Below are positions 49,681 through 59,078 of a DNA stretch of 64,000 nt, one piece after another. Under the pieces are notes generated by a model. The model was not told where the DNA came from. It was given only the letters and a program-made list of their open reading frames with translations, and did not search any database. A program made the translations under genes and the position numbers. Source of the stretch: Ga0077555 sp046154645 (GTDB taxonomy: Bacteria; Pseudomonadota; Alphaproteobacteria; Rhizobiales; Hyphomicrobiaceae); the NCBI GenBank assembly GCA_046154645.1, contig JBJXDZ010000033.1, positions 1 through 64,000 on the forward strand, written 5' to 3'. Within the stretch, counting starts at the first letter, position 1, and the number at the start of each line of letters is the position of its first letter.

Positions 49681-52146
49681 CTACTCGTCCTTCTTGCGGC
49701 GCGGCACACTCGGCACCGTGCCGCTCGGACGCGCGCTATCCTTGCCGCCCTTGGGTCCGGGTAGCGCCTTCTTCGTGGCAGCCCCGACAAGGGCGTCGCC
49801 GGCTGCCTCAGCGGTCTCCTCGTCGTCCTCCAGCTCCTCGCGCGACTTGGGCTTCTTCGCGGGATCGCCGGGGAAATATTCAAAGGACAATGTTCGATCC
49901 GCCTTCTCGCCCTTGGCGCCGATGCGGACGGTACCGCCGTGCTCGAGTTTGCCGAACAGCAGTTCCTCAGCCAGCGGCTTCTTGATGTGCTCCTGGATGA
50001 CACGCGCCAAGGGGCGCGCGCCGAACTTCTCGTCGTATCCCTTGTCGACCAGCCATTTCGTCGCCTCATCCGTCAACTCGATCGAGACGCCGCGATCGGC
50101 GAGCTGCGCCTCGAGCTGGAAGATGAACTTCTCGACCACCTTGCTGATCACGTCCACGGGCAGGCTGCCGAACGGCACCACGGCGTCGAGGCGGTTGCGG
50201 AACTCCGGCGTGAACAGGCGGTTGATGGCTTCCGTGTCGTCACCCGTGCGTTTCGATGAGCCGAAGCCGATCGCCGCCTTGGCCATGTCCGAGGCACCCG
50301 CGTTCGTGGTCATGATCAGGATGACGTTGCGGAAGTCGACCGACTTGCCGTTGTGGTCGGTGAGCTTGCCGTGGTCCATCACCTGCAACAGGATGTTGAA
50401 CAGATCGGGATGCGCCTTCTCGATCTCGTCCAGCAGCAGCACAGAGTGCGGATGCTGGTCGATGCCGTCGGTCAAAAGACCGCCCTGGTCGAAGCCGACA
50501 TAGCCCGGCGGCGCACCGATCAGGCGCGAGACCGTATGCTTCTCCATGTACTCCGACATGTCGAAGCGCAGGAGCTCGATGCCCATCAGCGACGCCAATT
50601 GCTTGGCCACTTCGGTCTTGCCGACGCCGGTTGGACCCGAGAACAGATAGCAGCCGATCGGCTTCTCCGGCTCGCGCAGGCCCGCCCGCGCCAGCTTGAT
50701 CGCCGAAGCCAGCGCCGTGATCGCCGCATCCTGGCCGAACACCAGCCGCTTCAGATCCTTCTCGAGGTTGGACATTACCTCGGCGTCGGACTTGGACACC
50801 GTCTTCGGAGGAATCCGCGCCATGGTGGCGACTGTCGCCTCCACTTCCTTGACGGTGATCTTCTTCTTGCGCTTGGCCTCCGGCACCAGCATCTGCGAGG
50901 CACCGGTCTCGTCGATGACGTCGATGGCTTTGTCGGGCAGCTTGCGATCATTGATGTACTTCGCCGACAGCTCGACCGCCGCCTTGATCGCTTCGTTGGT
51001 GTACTTGAGCTTGTGGAACTCCTCGAAGTAGGGCTTCAGGCCCTTCATGATCTCGATCGAATCCTCGATCGTGGGTTCCTTGACGTCGATCTTCTGGAAC
51101 CGGCGAACCAGCGCCCGATCCTTCTCGAAGTGCTGGCGATACTCCTTGTAGGTGGTCGAGCCGATGCAGCGCACGGCGCCCGATTGCAGCGCCGGCTTCA
51201 GCAGGTTGGACGCATCCATGGCGCCGCCGGACGTCGCACCGGCACCGATCACAGTGTGGATCTCGTCGATGAACAGGATGGCACCCGGATAGGCTTCGAT
51301 CTCCTTCATCACGGCTTTCAGGCGCTCCTCGAAGTCGCCACGATAGCGCGTGCCGGCCAGCAGCGTGCCCATGTCGAGCGAGAAAATGGTGGCGTCGCGC
51401 AGCACCTCGGGCACCTCGCCCCGGATGATCTTGCGGGCAAGACCCTCAGCGATGGCCGTCTTGCCGACACCGGGATCGCCGACGAACAGGGGATTGTTCT
51501 TCGAGCGGCGGCACAGCACCTGGATGGTGCGCAGCACCTCGGCCTCGCGCCCGATCAGGGGATCGATACGGCCGTCGCGCGCCTTCTTGTTGAGATTGAC
51601 GCAGTAATTCGCCAGCGCCTCGCCCTGCTTCTTGTCGCCGCCCTCGCCATTGGCGCTGTTGCTCTCGTCGTCGACGCCGCGCACGGACTTCGGTTCCGTG
51701 GCGCCGGGACGCTTGGCAATGCCGTGGCTGACGTACTGCACGGCGTCGAACCGCGTCATCTCCTGCTCCTGCAGGAAATAGGCGGCATGGCTCTCGCGCT
51801 CGGCAAAGATGGCGATCAGCACATTGGCGCCGGTCACCTCCTCGCGGCCGGAGGATTGCACATGCACGACGGCGCGGTGGATGACCCGCTGGAAGCTGGT
51901 CGTCGCCTGGGCATCGGTCGAGCCCTTGCGCACCAGGCTTTCCAGCTCGGTGTCCAGATACTCGGTCAGGCGGCGGCGCAGCTGGTCGAGATCGACGTTG
52001 CAGGCCCGCATCACAGCCGAGGCATCGCGATCATCGATCAACGCCATGAGCAGATGCTCGAGCGTCGCATATTCGTGATGTCGATCGTTGGCGTATTCCA
52101 ACGCACGATGGAGGGCTTGTTCGAGACTTTGCGAGAAGGATGGCAC
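49681..52146 (-). CDS. clpA: ATP-dependent Clp protease ATP-binding subunit ClpA
   Basis: The AAA+ unfoldase that feeds ClpP, 821 residues from GTG 52146 (AGGA shortly upstream). It has an N-terminal double-Clp domain (about 1-150) that binds ClpS, D1 with Walker A GDPGVGKT and ILFIDEIHTVIGAG, and D2 with GPTGVGKT and LLLDEIEKAHPD. The ClpP-docking loop region is present. A charged tail of about 60 residues (KKPKSREELEDDEETAEAAG and later Lys/Pro/Gly-rich) extends past the E. coli end (758 residues). It follows clpS by 7 bp. Confidence 0.97.
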   Translation of the reverse strand: MPSFSQSLEQALHRALEYANDRHHEYATLEHLLMALIDDRDASAVMRACNVDLDQLRRRLTEYLDTELESLVRKGSTDAQATTSFQRVIHRAVVHVQSSGREEVTGANVLIAIFAERESHAAYFLQEQEMTRFDAVQYVSHGIAKRPGATEPKSVRGVDDESNSANGEGGDKKQGEALANYCVNLNKKARDGRIDPLIGREAEVLRTIQVLCRRSKNNPLFVGDPGVGKTAIAEGLARKIIRGEVPEVLRDATIFSLDMGTLLAGTRYRGDFEERLKAVMKEIEAYPGAILFIDEIHTVIGAGATSGGAMDASNLLKPALQSGAVRCIGSTTYKEYRQHFEKDRALVRRFQKIDVKEPTIEDSIEIMKGLKPYFEEFHKLKYTNEAIKAAVELSAKYINDRKLPDKAIDVIDETGASQMLVPEAKRKKKITVKEVEATVATMARIPPKTVSKSDAEVMSNLEKDLKRLVFGQDAAITALASAIKLARAGLREPEKPIGCYLFSGPTGVGKTEVAKQLASLMGIELLRFDMSEYMEKHTVSRLIGAPPGYVGFDQGGLLTDGIDQHPHSVLLLDEIEKAHPDLFNILLQVMDHGKLTDHNGKSVDFRNVILIMTTNAGASDMAKAAIGFGSSKRTGDDTEAINRLFTPEFRNRLDAVVPFGSLPVDVISKVVEKFIFQLEAQLADRGVSIELTDEATKWLVDKGYDEKFGARPLARVIQEHIKKPLAEELLFGKLEHGGTVRIGAKGEKADRTLSFEYFPGDPAKKPKSREELEDDEETAEAAGDALVGAATKKALPGPKGGKDSARPSGTVPSVPRRKKDE

Positions 52147-52153
52147 GGGGGTC

Positions 52154-52510
52154 CTACTCCTTTTCCATCGTGCATTGCAGCGGATGCTGGTGCTGCCGAG
52201 CGAAATCCATGACCTGGGTCACCTTGGTCTCGGCGACCTCGTACGTGTAGACACCGCAGATGCCCACGCCCTTGTGGTGCACATGCAGCATGATCCGTGT
52301 CGCCTCTTCGCGCCCCTTGTTGAAAAAGCGCTCGAGGACGTGGATCACGAACTCCATCGGCGTGTAGTCGTCGTTCAGAAGCAGAACCTTGTACAGGCTT
52401 GGCTTCTTGGTTTTCGGCCGCGTCTTGGTGATGAGGCCGGTCTTGCCTTCGTCACCGCCCCGCGAGCCGTTCTTGCCTGCCATGATGATGTTGCGATCAA
52501 ACTCGCCCAT
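52154..52510 (-). CDS. clpS: ClpA adaptor protein ClpS
   Basis: The N-end-rule adaptor that delivers substrates to ClpA. ATG 52510 gives 118 residues with GAGG 4 nt upstream; ATG 52483 is an alternative. A disordered basic leader is followed by PSLYKVLLLNDDYTPMEFVI, the ClpS signature with the degron-binding NDDYTPM, then HHKGVGICGVYTYEVAETK and MDFARQHQHPLQC. It directly precedes clpA. Confidence 0.96.
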   Translation of the reverse strand: MGEFDRNIIMAGKNGSRGGDEGKTGLITKTRPKTKKPSLYKVLLLNDDYTPMEFVIHVLERFFNKGREEATRIMLHVHHKGVGICGVYTYEVAETKVTQVMDFARQHQHPLQCTMEKE

Positions 52511-52696
52511 CGGACCTCTAAAGCGCTCTTGGCGCCCCCTCTCGACCACCGGAGCCGTTCCCGGCCCACTCCTGACACAAGCCGAACGCCACCATACTAC
52601 TGGCAGCCGAGGCAGAACCGCAAACGCCCAAGAGCCTTGAACCCCTCCGAACCCGCAGATCACCCGAGCGCAGTTAATGTGGGCGCAACAGGCGAC

Positions 52697-52725
52697 AAAA
52701 AAAAGGCCCGGCGCATTGCCGGGCC
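52697..52725 (-). terminator. terminator of the phasin gene
   Basis: GGCCCGGC (52705-52712) and GCCGGGCC (52718-52725) pair around GCATT. On the minus strand eight T follow, 41 nt past the phasin stop. Confidence 0.92.
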
Positions 52726-52765
52726 CGCGATTGTCATGTCGCCGTCGCTTATGCCGCGTCTGGGC

Positions 52766-53113
52766 TCAGCGGCCGGGCTGGAACGCCGTCTCCATCGGGC
52801 GATAGGCTTCCTTGGCGAACTCGGCGTACATGCTGCCGATCTTCGACAGCTGCTGCATGTAGTCCTCGTAGCTGCGCTTGGCGAAATTGGTCTGGATTTC
52901 CAGCGCTTGCTCCATTGACTTGGCGGTCATCAGCTTCTCGACGGTCTGCGCGCCGTCCTCGAACGAGCGCTTGGTATAGTCGGTCATCTCGGCGGTGATG
53001 GCCTGCCAGCCCTTGTTCCACTCGCCGAACAGCTTCATCAGCGAATCGACGTTGCCCTGGCCGAGCTTCTGGAAATCTTCGAACTGCTTGTTCATGGGGT
53101 TGATCGAGTTCAT
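52766..53113 (-). CDS. phasin family protein
   Basis: A 115-residue helical protein of the phasin_2 family that coats polyhydroxyalkanoate granules. ATG 53113 has AGGGA 7 nt upstream. The pattern FEDFQKLGQGNVDSLMKLF, then WQAITAEMTDYTKRSFEDG and LEIQTNFAKRSYEDYMQQ, is typical. No PHA synthase is in the window. It is 256 bp upstream of clpS and has its own terminator, so it is a separate unit despite the conserved clpS-clpA neighbourhood. Confidence 0.92.
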   Translation of the reverse strand: MNSINPMNKQFEDFQKLGQGNVDSLMKLFGEWNKGWQAITAEMTDYTKRSFEDGAQTVEKLMTAKSMEQALEIQTNFAKRSYEDYMQQLSKIGSMYAEFAKEAYRPMETAFQPGR

Positions 53114-53242
53114 GGCGGTGTCCCTGGTGTGAATGACACAAGTGCGGCGCACGCGTGCGTCGTCGTTTCCCGCCGCAGGGTCGGCGCACGTGCGCTGCAA
53201 CAGATCGCGGCACGGTCAAGTTAGCTGCGGCGCACCATTTCG

Positions 53243-54718
53243 TCAAGTCTCATTGTGCATTGCACCATTTTGTGCGCCCAACTCAGAGCCGCGGCACATC
53301 CGCCAGACGTCCCATGCCAGTACCAGCCAGATCGGCAGCCACAAGACCCAGACCAGTGCTGCCTCGTAGATCCAGAACGTGCCCGTCGTCTGAAAATGGA
53401 AGGCGCTGTAATAGAGCGGCATCACCGCTGCCGCCACATGCCAACCCCATCCGGCCGTCAGTGTCGCCAGCGGCAGCACCCACAGCACGTACCAGGGGAA
53501 CTGAGCCGGACTGAGCAGCAGCAGGGCAGACGTCACCCAGAACACCCGCTGGATGAACTCCTCGGCGCTGGCATGTGGCCGCCGTGCCAGCCAGAGCGCG
53601 AACGCCAGCACACCCGCCGCCGACAGCAACCGCACAAAGCCACCCGGCACGACGCTGGTCGCCGCGGCGCCGAGCACCCACCGAACCATGCCCTCCAGCA
53701 TGGGGAAATGCGCACTGTTGGTCGCCCAATGCGTGGCAAACCCGACAAAGCCGGAACTTTGGTCGATCCCCCCGAGCCAGACCGGGAGTACGATGACAAC
53801 CGCGCCCCCGGCCAGGATCGCTAACGCCGCCGCCAAGCGGGCCGGATGGCCGATCAGCCGTCGCAGCACGATGGGCACCAGCATCACCGGCCACAGCTTG
53901 GTGCCGATAGCCAGCACCAGCATGGCCGTGGCGGCCAGGGACCGGTGGCGCACCGTCAAGACGAGGCTGGCGAGCAGGGTCGGCAGCAGCACCGCCTCCA
54001 TATGCGCACTGTTGACCACCTCCTTCAGGACCAGCGGACACCACCAGTAGAGCGCCACCCACAGTGGTGACCGCCCGACGTCCCTTAACAGTGCCAGCAG
54101 CAGCACCAACGTCACCACGTCAGCACCAATCGCGACGCAGCGCCAGGCCGTGAGGCTCCAGGGCGCGATCAGGTGCGCGAGGGCGAACCAGGCCTGCGCC
54201 ACTGGCGGGTAAATGGTTTTCAGGTCGGCGTAACTGATGCGCTCGAATACCGGCGTCGCGCTCTTGGAGAGCTCGAGACGCAGGTCGTCATAGGCCAGTC
54301 GTGCCACGTCGCCTGGCGCGACGGAATAAGGGTTCAGCCCATGGGCCGTCAGACCACCATCCCAGAGATAGCGATTGAAATCGACCTCGAGGATAGGCTC
54401 CGAGGCGAGCAAGGCCACACGTAGGCCCAGGCCGACGCCAATCACCAAGGCCAGCAGGCGGCGCGTTGCCTGTTGATCAAGCCGCTCGCTCCGTCGGAGA
54501 AGAGGAATAACCCCGAGGAAAACCAATCCACTCGCCAGGAGGCCCCCTGCGAACGCGAGAATAGGCATGCCGGTGGCAGGCCGGCCCGGCGCAAAGGCAC
54601 CGCTGGCTTGGATGGCCAAGATCACGGCGACAGCGAGGCCAGCCGCGATCACCCACCACAGCACCGCAAGACGAGCTGCCATTGCGGTTTCCCCGGCTGC
54701 AGTCCCCTCACGCTTCAT
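53243..54718 (-). CDS. GT-C type integral-membrane glycosyltransferase
   Basis: A 491-residue polytopic membrane protein (about 11-13 helices) of the GT87/DUF2029-like group, which use polyprenyl-phosphate sugars on the periplasmic face. The key loop after helix 3 is EVDFNRYLWDGGLTAHGLNPY; its Asp is the likely catalytic base. KTIYPPVAQAWFALAHL and SAHFPMLEGM are further conserved spots. The acceptor is unknown, and no other glycan gene is adjacent. Confidence 0.85.
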   Translation of the reverse strand: MKREGTAAGETAMAARLAVLWWVIAAGLAVAVILAIQASGAFAPGRPATGMPILAFAGGLLASGLVFLGVIPLLRRSERLDQQATRRLLALVIGVGLGLRVALLASEPILEVDFNRYLWDGGLTAHGLNPYSVAPGDVARLAYDDLRLELSKSATPVFERISYADLKTIYPPVAQAWFALAHLIAPWSLTAWRCVAIGADVVTLVLLLALLRDVGRSPLWVALYWWCPLVLKEVVNSAHMEAVLLPTLLASLVLTVRHRSLAATAMLVLAIGTKLWPVMLVPIVLRRLIGHPARLAAALAILAGGAVVIVLPVWLGGIDQSSGFVGFATHWATNSAHFPMLEGMVRWVLGAAATSVVPGGFVRLLSAAGVLAFALWLARRPHASAEEFIQRVFWVTSALLLLSPAQFPWYVLWVLPLATLTAGWGWHVAAAVMPLYYSAFHFQTTGTFWIYEAALVWVLWLPIWLVLAWDVWRMCRGSELGAQNGAMHNET

Positions 54719-54958
54719 GTCTCGCCAACGCCTGATCCTGCCTCAGCGCGTGCTCGCACGAGCGACCGCCCGCGTCCACCCAAACAGGCGCGCATATGCT
54801 GCGGAAGACGACCATTTGTCGCCCATTTGGCACACGCAAGAACCCTTTCGTTTGATGGCGATCAAATTATTTGCTCGATATGACCACTACAGCTTGCATT
54901 CACGAAACTGTTATCGAATAATCGTAGACATATCAGGTTGCTGCGGGAGGCGTTTCAC

Positions 54959-56350
54959 ATGAAGTCCATAGTCTCACGACCAACCCCATTGACGGTGCCG
55001 CGACTGGATCGGCGCCTGTTTTTGACCAGCGCGAGCGCCGCTGCGATGCTCGCTCCTGCGACAGCCTCGGCCGAGGCTCCGCTTGGTTCGTTCCGTAGTG
55101 GCATTCCTGCCATCGTGCGGCAGGGGCGCTCCGGACTTGGCCGCTATCGCGACGAATTATTCAAGGACTTGTCGCAACTGACGGACCTGAGCTTCAAGAG
55201 CCAAGGCGCCCAGTGGTGGAAGTTCAACACCTTCATCACCCCCATCGAGCAGTTCTTTATTCGCAACACCTATGCCACGCCGGATCCCGCCAAGGACAAG
55301 CGCGTCGATCCGCTGCATTGGCGTCTCAAGATCCATGGCAACGGCGTCGAGCGCGAACTGACGATAAGCTACGACGACCTCCTCAAGATGCCGTCGCGCA
55401 CCATCGTGTGCACGATGGAATGCGCCGGCAATGGCCGCACCATGTTCTGGGAACAGCAGGGCATGACCAAAGGCGCCACGCAGGTGAAGGGCAACAGCTG
55501 GGGTCTCGGCGCCGTCGGCCAGGCCGAATGGCAGTATGTGCCGATGTCGCACATCCTGGGCCTCGTCGGGCTCAAGAAGTCGGCAAAGTGGGCCCTGTTC
55601 TGGTCGGGCATCGACGCCAAGGTGGCTGGGACTGAATCCGACACGGGCCGCCCACTACCGATCAACGAACTCACGCAACGCGGGCTCGACATCGGCCTCG
55701 CCTTCAAGATGAACGGGCTCGACTTGCCGGCCGATCATGGCGGGCCCGTGCGCCTGATCGTCCCCGGTTGGACGGGCGCCGCCTCCATCAAATGGCTGAG
55801 CGAGATCAAGATCGCCGACCACAACTTCTGGGTGCCGCTGAGCGCCTTCGATCACGTGTTCCAGGGGCCGACCTATAAGATCCCCAAGCCCGAGGCCGGC
55901 GACGAATTCCGCTTCTGCAAGCCCGAGCAGATCACCGGTCCCATGGTCACCTGGCTGAAGCCGAAGACGCTGGTCACCATCCCGCTGATGGTCACCGAGG
56001 CGCATGCCCTGCCGCACAACTATCCCCTGAAGCTCGGCGAGAAGCCGAAACTCCCAGCTGGCATGCGCACCATGACGGGCTACGCCTGGGGCCCGCAGTT
56101 CGGCATTGCGCGGGTCGATTACCGCATCGATGGCGGCGAATGGCAACGCGCCAATATCCGCGGCCCAAACCTCGGTCGCTACACGTGGGTGCGCTTCTCG
56201 TTCGACTGGGATGCGAAACCCGGCGCCCACGTCATCGAAACTCGTGCCACCGATCTGGCTGGGCAGAAACAGCCCGACACGACGGTGCCGTTCAATAGCG
56301 GCGGCTATGAGTTCTGGGGCGTGCCGAAAATCCAGCTCGAAATCGTCTGA
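54959..56350 (+). CDS. sulfite oxidase-like molybdopterin enzyme, Tat-exported
   Basis: A 463-residue periplasmic molybdoenzyme. ATG 54959 has GGAGG 8 nt upstream. The twin-arginine signal is LDRRLFLTSASAAAM. The molybdenum ligand is Cys155 in CTMECAGNGR, and the dimerisation domain follows (RVDYRIDGGEWQ). No haem domain is present, so electrons go to a separate cytochrome. It resembles SorA/SoxC-type enzymes, but no sox genes or cytochrome partner lie nearby, so the substrate (sulfite or another S compound) is uncertain. The 240-bp upstream gap is AT-rich and probably holds its promoter. Confidence 0.92.
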   Translation: MKSIVSRPTPLTVPRLDRRLFLTSASAAAMLAPATASAEAPLGSFRSGIPAIVRQGRSGLGRYRDELFKDLSQLTDLSFKSQGAQWWKFNTFITPIEQFFIRNTYATPDPAKDKRVDPLHWRLKIHGNGVERELTISYDDLLKMPSRTIVCTMECAGNGRTMFWEQQGMTKGATQVKGNSWGLGAVGQAEWQYVPMSHILGLVGLKKSAKWALFWSGIDAKVAGTESDTGRPLPINELTQRGLDIGLAFKMNGLDLPADHGGPVRLIVPGWTGAASIKWLSEIKIADHNFWVPLSAFDHVFQGPTYKIPKPEAGDEFRFCKPEQITGPMVTWLKPKTLVTIPLMVTEAHALPHNYPLKLGEKPKLPAGMRTMTGYAWGPQFGIARVDYRIDGGEWQRANIRGPNLGRYTWVRFSFDWDAKPGAHVIETRATDLAGQKQPDTTVPFNSGGYEFWGVPKIQLEIV

Positions 56351-56612
56351 AGGGACGACCGCCACTGGCTCAGTCAAGTTGAAACGACGCGATGGCGGCC
56401 GTTAACGCTACCGCACGTTGCCGCCCCCAGCATTAACCAATGCGCAGGGCACCGGACCCTACAATCCCCGTCAAGTCTCAAGGAGGCGCCGTAAAGGTGC
56501 CCCAAAACAATGGTCGTGTCGCCGCAGGGCACACATACGCTGGGGAGCGTCACCACTGGTATTGGCGAGGGAGTGATCCCTCCATGCTGGTGGAAGCGTC
56601 GGGTTCGAGGGA

Positions 56613-58316
56613 ATGCAGAAGGGGCGTCAAAGTTTTGGCAGCAAGGATCGCCGCCGCGATCCGGCGTCGCTGGTCGGGCTCGGGCTCGGCCTTTTGGCGT
56701 TGCTGGCCTTGGCCTTCTTGCCGGCCAGCGCCGTCGCGGCGCCCGGCCGCCACGCCGCCATGGTGATCGATGCCAACAGCGGCCAAGTGTTGCACGCGCA
56801 AGGCGCCGACGAGCCGCGCTATCCGGCCTCCCTGACCAAGATGATGACCGTCTACATCGTCTTCGAATTGCTCCAGCAGGGCCGCCTGAAGCCGAACACC
56901 CGCATCCGAATTTCTCCAACAGCCGCCAGCACGTCGCCGTCCAAGCTCGGCCTCGAGGCCGGCGCCGAAATCACGGTGATGAATGCAGTGCAGGCGCTCA
57001 TCGTCAAATCGGCCAACGATATGGCCGTCGCCGTCGCCGAGCACATCGCTGGCAGCGAGCCCAAGTTCGCGGCCCTCATGACGCAGAAGGCGCGCCAGCT
57101 CGGCATGTCGCAAACGACCTTCCGCAATGCGCACGGCCTGCCTGACTCAGGCCAGGTCACGACGGCGCGCGACATGCTGACCCTGGCCATGCGCCTGCAC
57201 GACGATTTCCCGCAGCAGTATCGCATGTTCAGCCAGCGCTCGTTCGCCTACGGCGGCAGTATCCATCGCAACCACAACACGATGCTGGACTCCTACCGCG
57301 GCATGGATGGGCTCAAGACCGGCTACACCACGCCGTCAGGATTCAATCTCGTGGCCTCCGTGCGCCGCGATGGCAAGCACGTGGTCGCCGCCGTGTTCGG
57401 CGGCTCGAGCGCTGCGGCGCGCAATGCCTACATGCGCGTCATGCTCGACCGCACGCTGCCGAACGCCGCCACCACCAAGACACGCCAGCCAGCCCTCGTC
57501 GCCCGTACGCCGGCGCCGAAACTCGTCGAGCCGGTGCGCCCGGTCACGGTTGCCCAGGCGCCACCCGCGCCCCGTCCCGCAGCCCCGCCGCGCCTGACCG
57601 TCGCGCCGTTGGCGCCGCCGGCACCCGAGGCTCAGCTTGTCGTCGCCGCCAAGCCCGAGGAGGCTCCACCTCCCGGCCCCGAAAGCAACTTCGGTGCTCC
57701 CGTCGAGGTCGCACGCGTACGTCCCGTCGTGGTGGCCCCGCGGCCGCGCCGCACGCCAGAGCCGGTCGTCGCGCAAGGTGGCTCGGTTGCCGCGCCGATT
57801 GCGCAGCCGCCGCTTGCCGCAGCGCCACCGTCCCCGCCTCCTGCAGCTCCCATCGCGCGCGGCGTACAGCCTTCCTCACTGCAGGCCCAGGCCGAGCGCC
57901 TGAAACGCGGTGAGCCGCCGGCACCGGCACCTGTGCTGGTAACCGGCCCTGCCCCGGCGCGCGGCCAGCCCGTGCCCGGCAACCGCCAGCAGCCGACCGC
58001 CAGCACGGCCGCGCTCGAGCCGGCACAGCCGAACTATCGCCTCAAGGGGCCGACACCCGCTGCTCCGAGTGGCGCCATCATTATCCAGATCGGCGCCTAT
58101 TCGACCGAGGCCGAAGCCCAGCGCCAATTGCAGGCCGCCAAAGCCAAGGCCGGCGCCGCCCTGGCCACGGCCACCCCGACCACGGTCCCGGTGACGACCG
58201 GCGGCCGGCAGCTGTTCCGCGCCCGCTTCGTTGGCTTCGACGCCGCCACCGCCGCCACCGCTTGCAACGAGTTGCGCCGCCAGCAGATCGACTGCCAGGT
58301 CGCCGCCGGCGGCTGA
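56613..58316 (+). CDS. dacF: D-alanyl-D-alanine carboxypeptidase with SPOR domain
   Basis: A low-molecular-weight penicillin-binding protein of 567 residues that trims peptidoglycan stem peptides. A signal peptide ends near AVAAPG. The active site is complete: Ser73-x2-Lys76 (SLTK), Ser133-Ala-Asn135 and Lys235-Thr-Gly237. A long Pro/Ala-rich linker (about 285-485) leads to a C-terminal SPOR domain (490-567), which binds denuded glycan at the septum. ATG 56613 has no well-spaced ribosome site, and no better in-frame start is visible. This layout is common in Hyphomicrobiales. Confidence 0.94.
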   Translation: MQKGRQSFGSKDRRRDPASLVGLGLGLLALLALAFLPASAVAAPGRHAAMVIDANSGQVLHAQGADEPRYPASLTKMMTVYIVFELLQQGRLKPNTRIRISPTAASTSPSKLGLEAGAEITVMNAVQALIVKSANDMAVAVAEHIAGSEPKFAALMTQKARQLGMSQTTFRNAHGLPDSGQVTTARDMLTLAMRLHDDFPQQYRMFSQRSFAYGGSIHRNHNTMLDSYRGMDGLKTGYTTPSGFNLVASVRRDGKHVVAAVFGGSSAAARNAYMRVMLDRTLPNAATTKTRQPALVARTPAPKLVEPVRPVTVAQAPPAPRPAAPPRLTVAPLAPPAPEAQLVVAAKPEEAPPPGPESNFGAPVEVARVRPVVVAPRPRRTPEPVVAQGGSVAAPIAQPPLAAAPPSPPPAAPIARGVQPSSLQAQAERLKRGEPPAPAPVLVTGPAPARGQPVPGNRQQPTASTAALEPAQPNYRLKGPTPAAPSGAIIIQIGAYSTEAEAQRQLQAAKAKAGAALATATPTTVPVTTGGRQLFRARFVGFDAATAATACNELRRQQIDCQVAAGG

Positions 58317-58338
58317 ACCGTGCGGCGCGTGTAACCCC

Positions 58339-59049
58339 TCACCGCCCCCCCGGCGCGGCACCGAGCGCCACATCCTTGGCCTCGTTGATCTTCGCCGCGA
58401 GATAGGTGGAACCGCCGCGATCGGGGTGCAGCTTCAGCATCAGCTTCTTGTGCGCCTCGCGAATATCCTCGGCCGTGGCGCCGTCCTTGAGCCCCAGGAT
58501 CTCCAACGCCTCGGACCGGGCCATGCGCCCATCCGGGCCCTTGGGCGCATCGGCCTCGGCCCGCGCCAAATCCTCCCGCCAGGTTGGATGCAGGCGGTCG
58601 AGATAGGCTTCGATCAAAGTTGCCGACTGAGGATCGGCGAAGCGACAGTCCTGCCACAGATGGGCGAGTTCCACAGGCCGCATGCGATCGAGATCACGGC
58701 CAGCAAAGAAGCCCTTCAACACACGGCCCCGCATGGCGCCGCTTGCGTGGTCGAGTTCCATCTCGAGGGTGTCGGTCGTGACGGTCGAAGCCTGCCCCGC
58801 TTTGGGCGCCGCCTGTCCGCGCGCCCACGGCACATGATGCCCCCAGATCAACCAGCCGGCGAACGAGAACAGGGGCAGCGCCAAGGCGAAGTTGCCGCGA
58901 AAAGTCAGATAGCCCGCCGCCGCCCCCGCGGCGACCCCACCGCCGAGCCGCAAGCGTCGCGCCATGAGAGCGGGACTGGCACGCGTGTAGGCACGCACCG
59001 CCAAGAGCGTGAGCGCGAGCAGCACCAGCAGGGCTGCGACATTGAGCAT
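58339..59049 (-). CDS. membrane-anchored J-domain protein
   Basis: A 236-residue protein with two N-terminal hydrophobic segments (VAALLVLLALTLLAV and FALALPLFSFAGWLIWG), a middle domain (about 90-170) and a C-terminal J-domain (180-236). The HPD motif is intact in KLMLKLHPDRGGSTYLA, so it can stimulate a DnaK. The placement of the J-domain at the C-terminus after membrane helices resembles DjlA-type and TerB-DnaJ proteins. It is 29 bp downstream of the VWA gene. Confidence 0.88.
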   Translation of the reverse strand: MLNVAALLVLLALTLLAVRAYTRASPALMARRLRLGGGVAAGAAAGYLTFRGNFALALPLFSFAGWLIWGHHVPWARGQAAPKAGQASTVTTDTLEMELDHASGAMRGRVLKGFFAGRDLDRMRPVELAHLWQDCRFADPQSATLIEAYLDRLHPTWREDLARAEADAPKGPDGRMARSEALEILGLKDGATAEDIREAHKKLMLKLHPDRGGSTYLAAKINEAKDVALGAAPGGR

Positions 59050-59078
59050 GGCTTCGCCTCGGGCTCTCTGGCTTTAAG

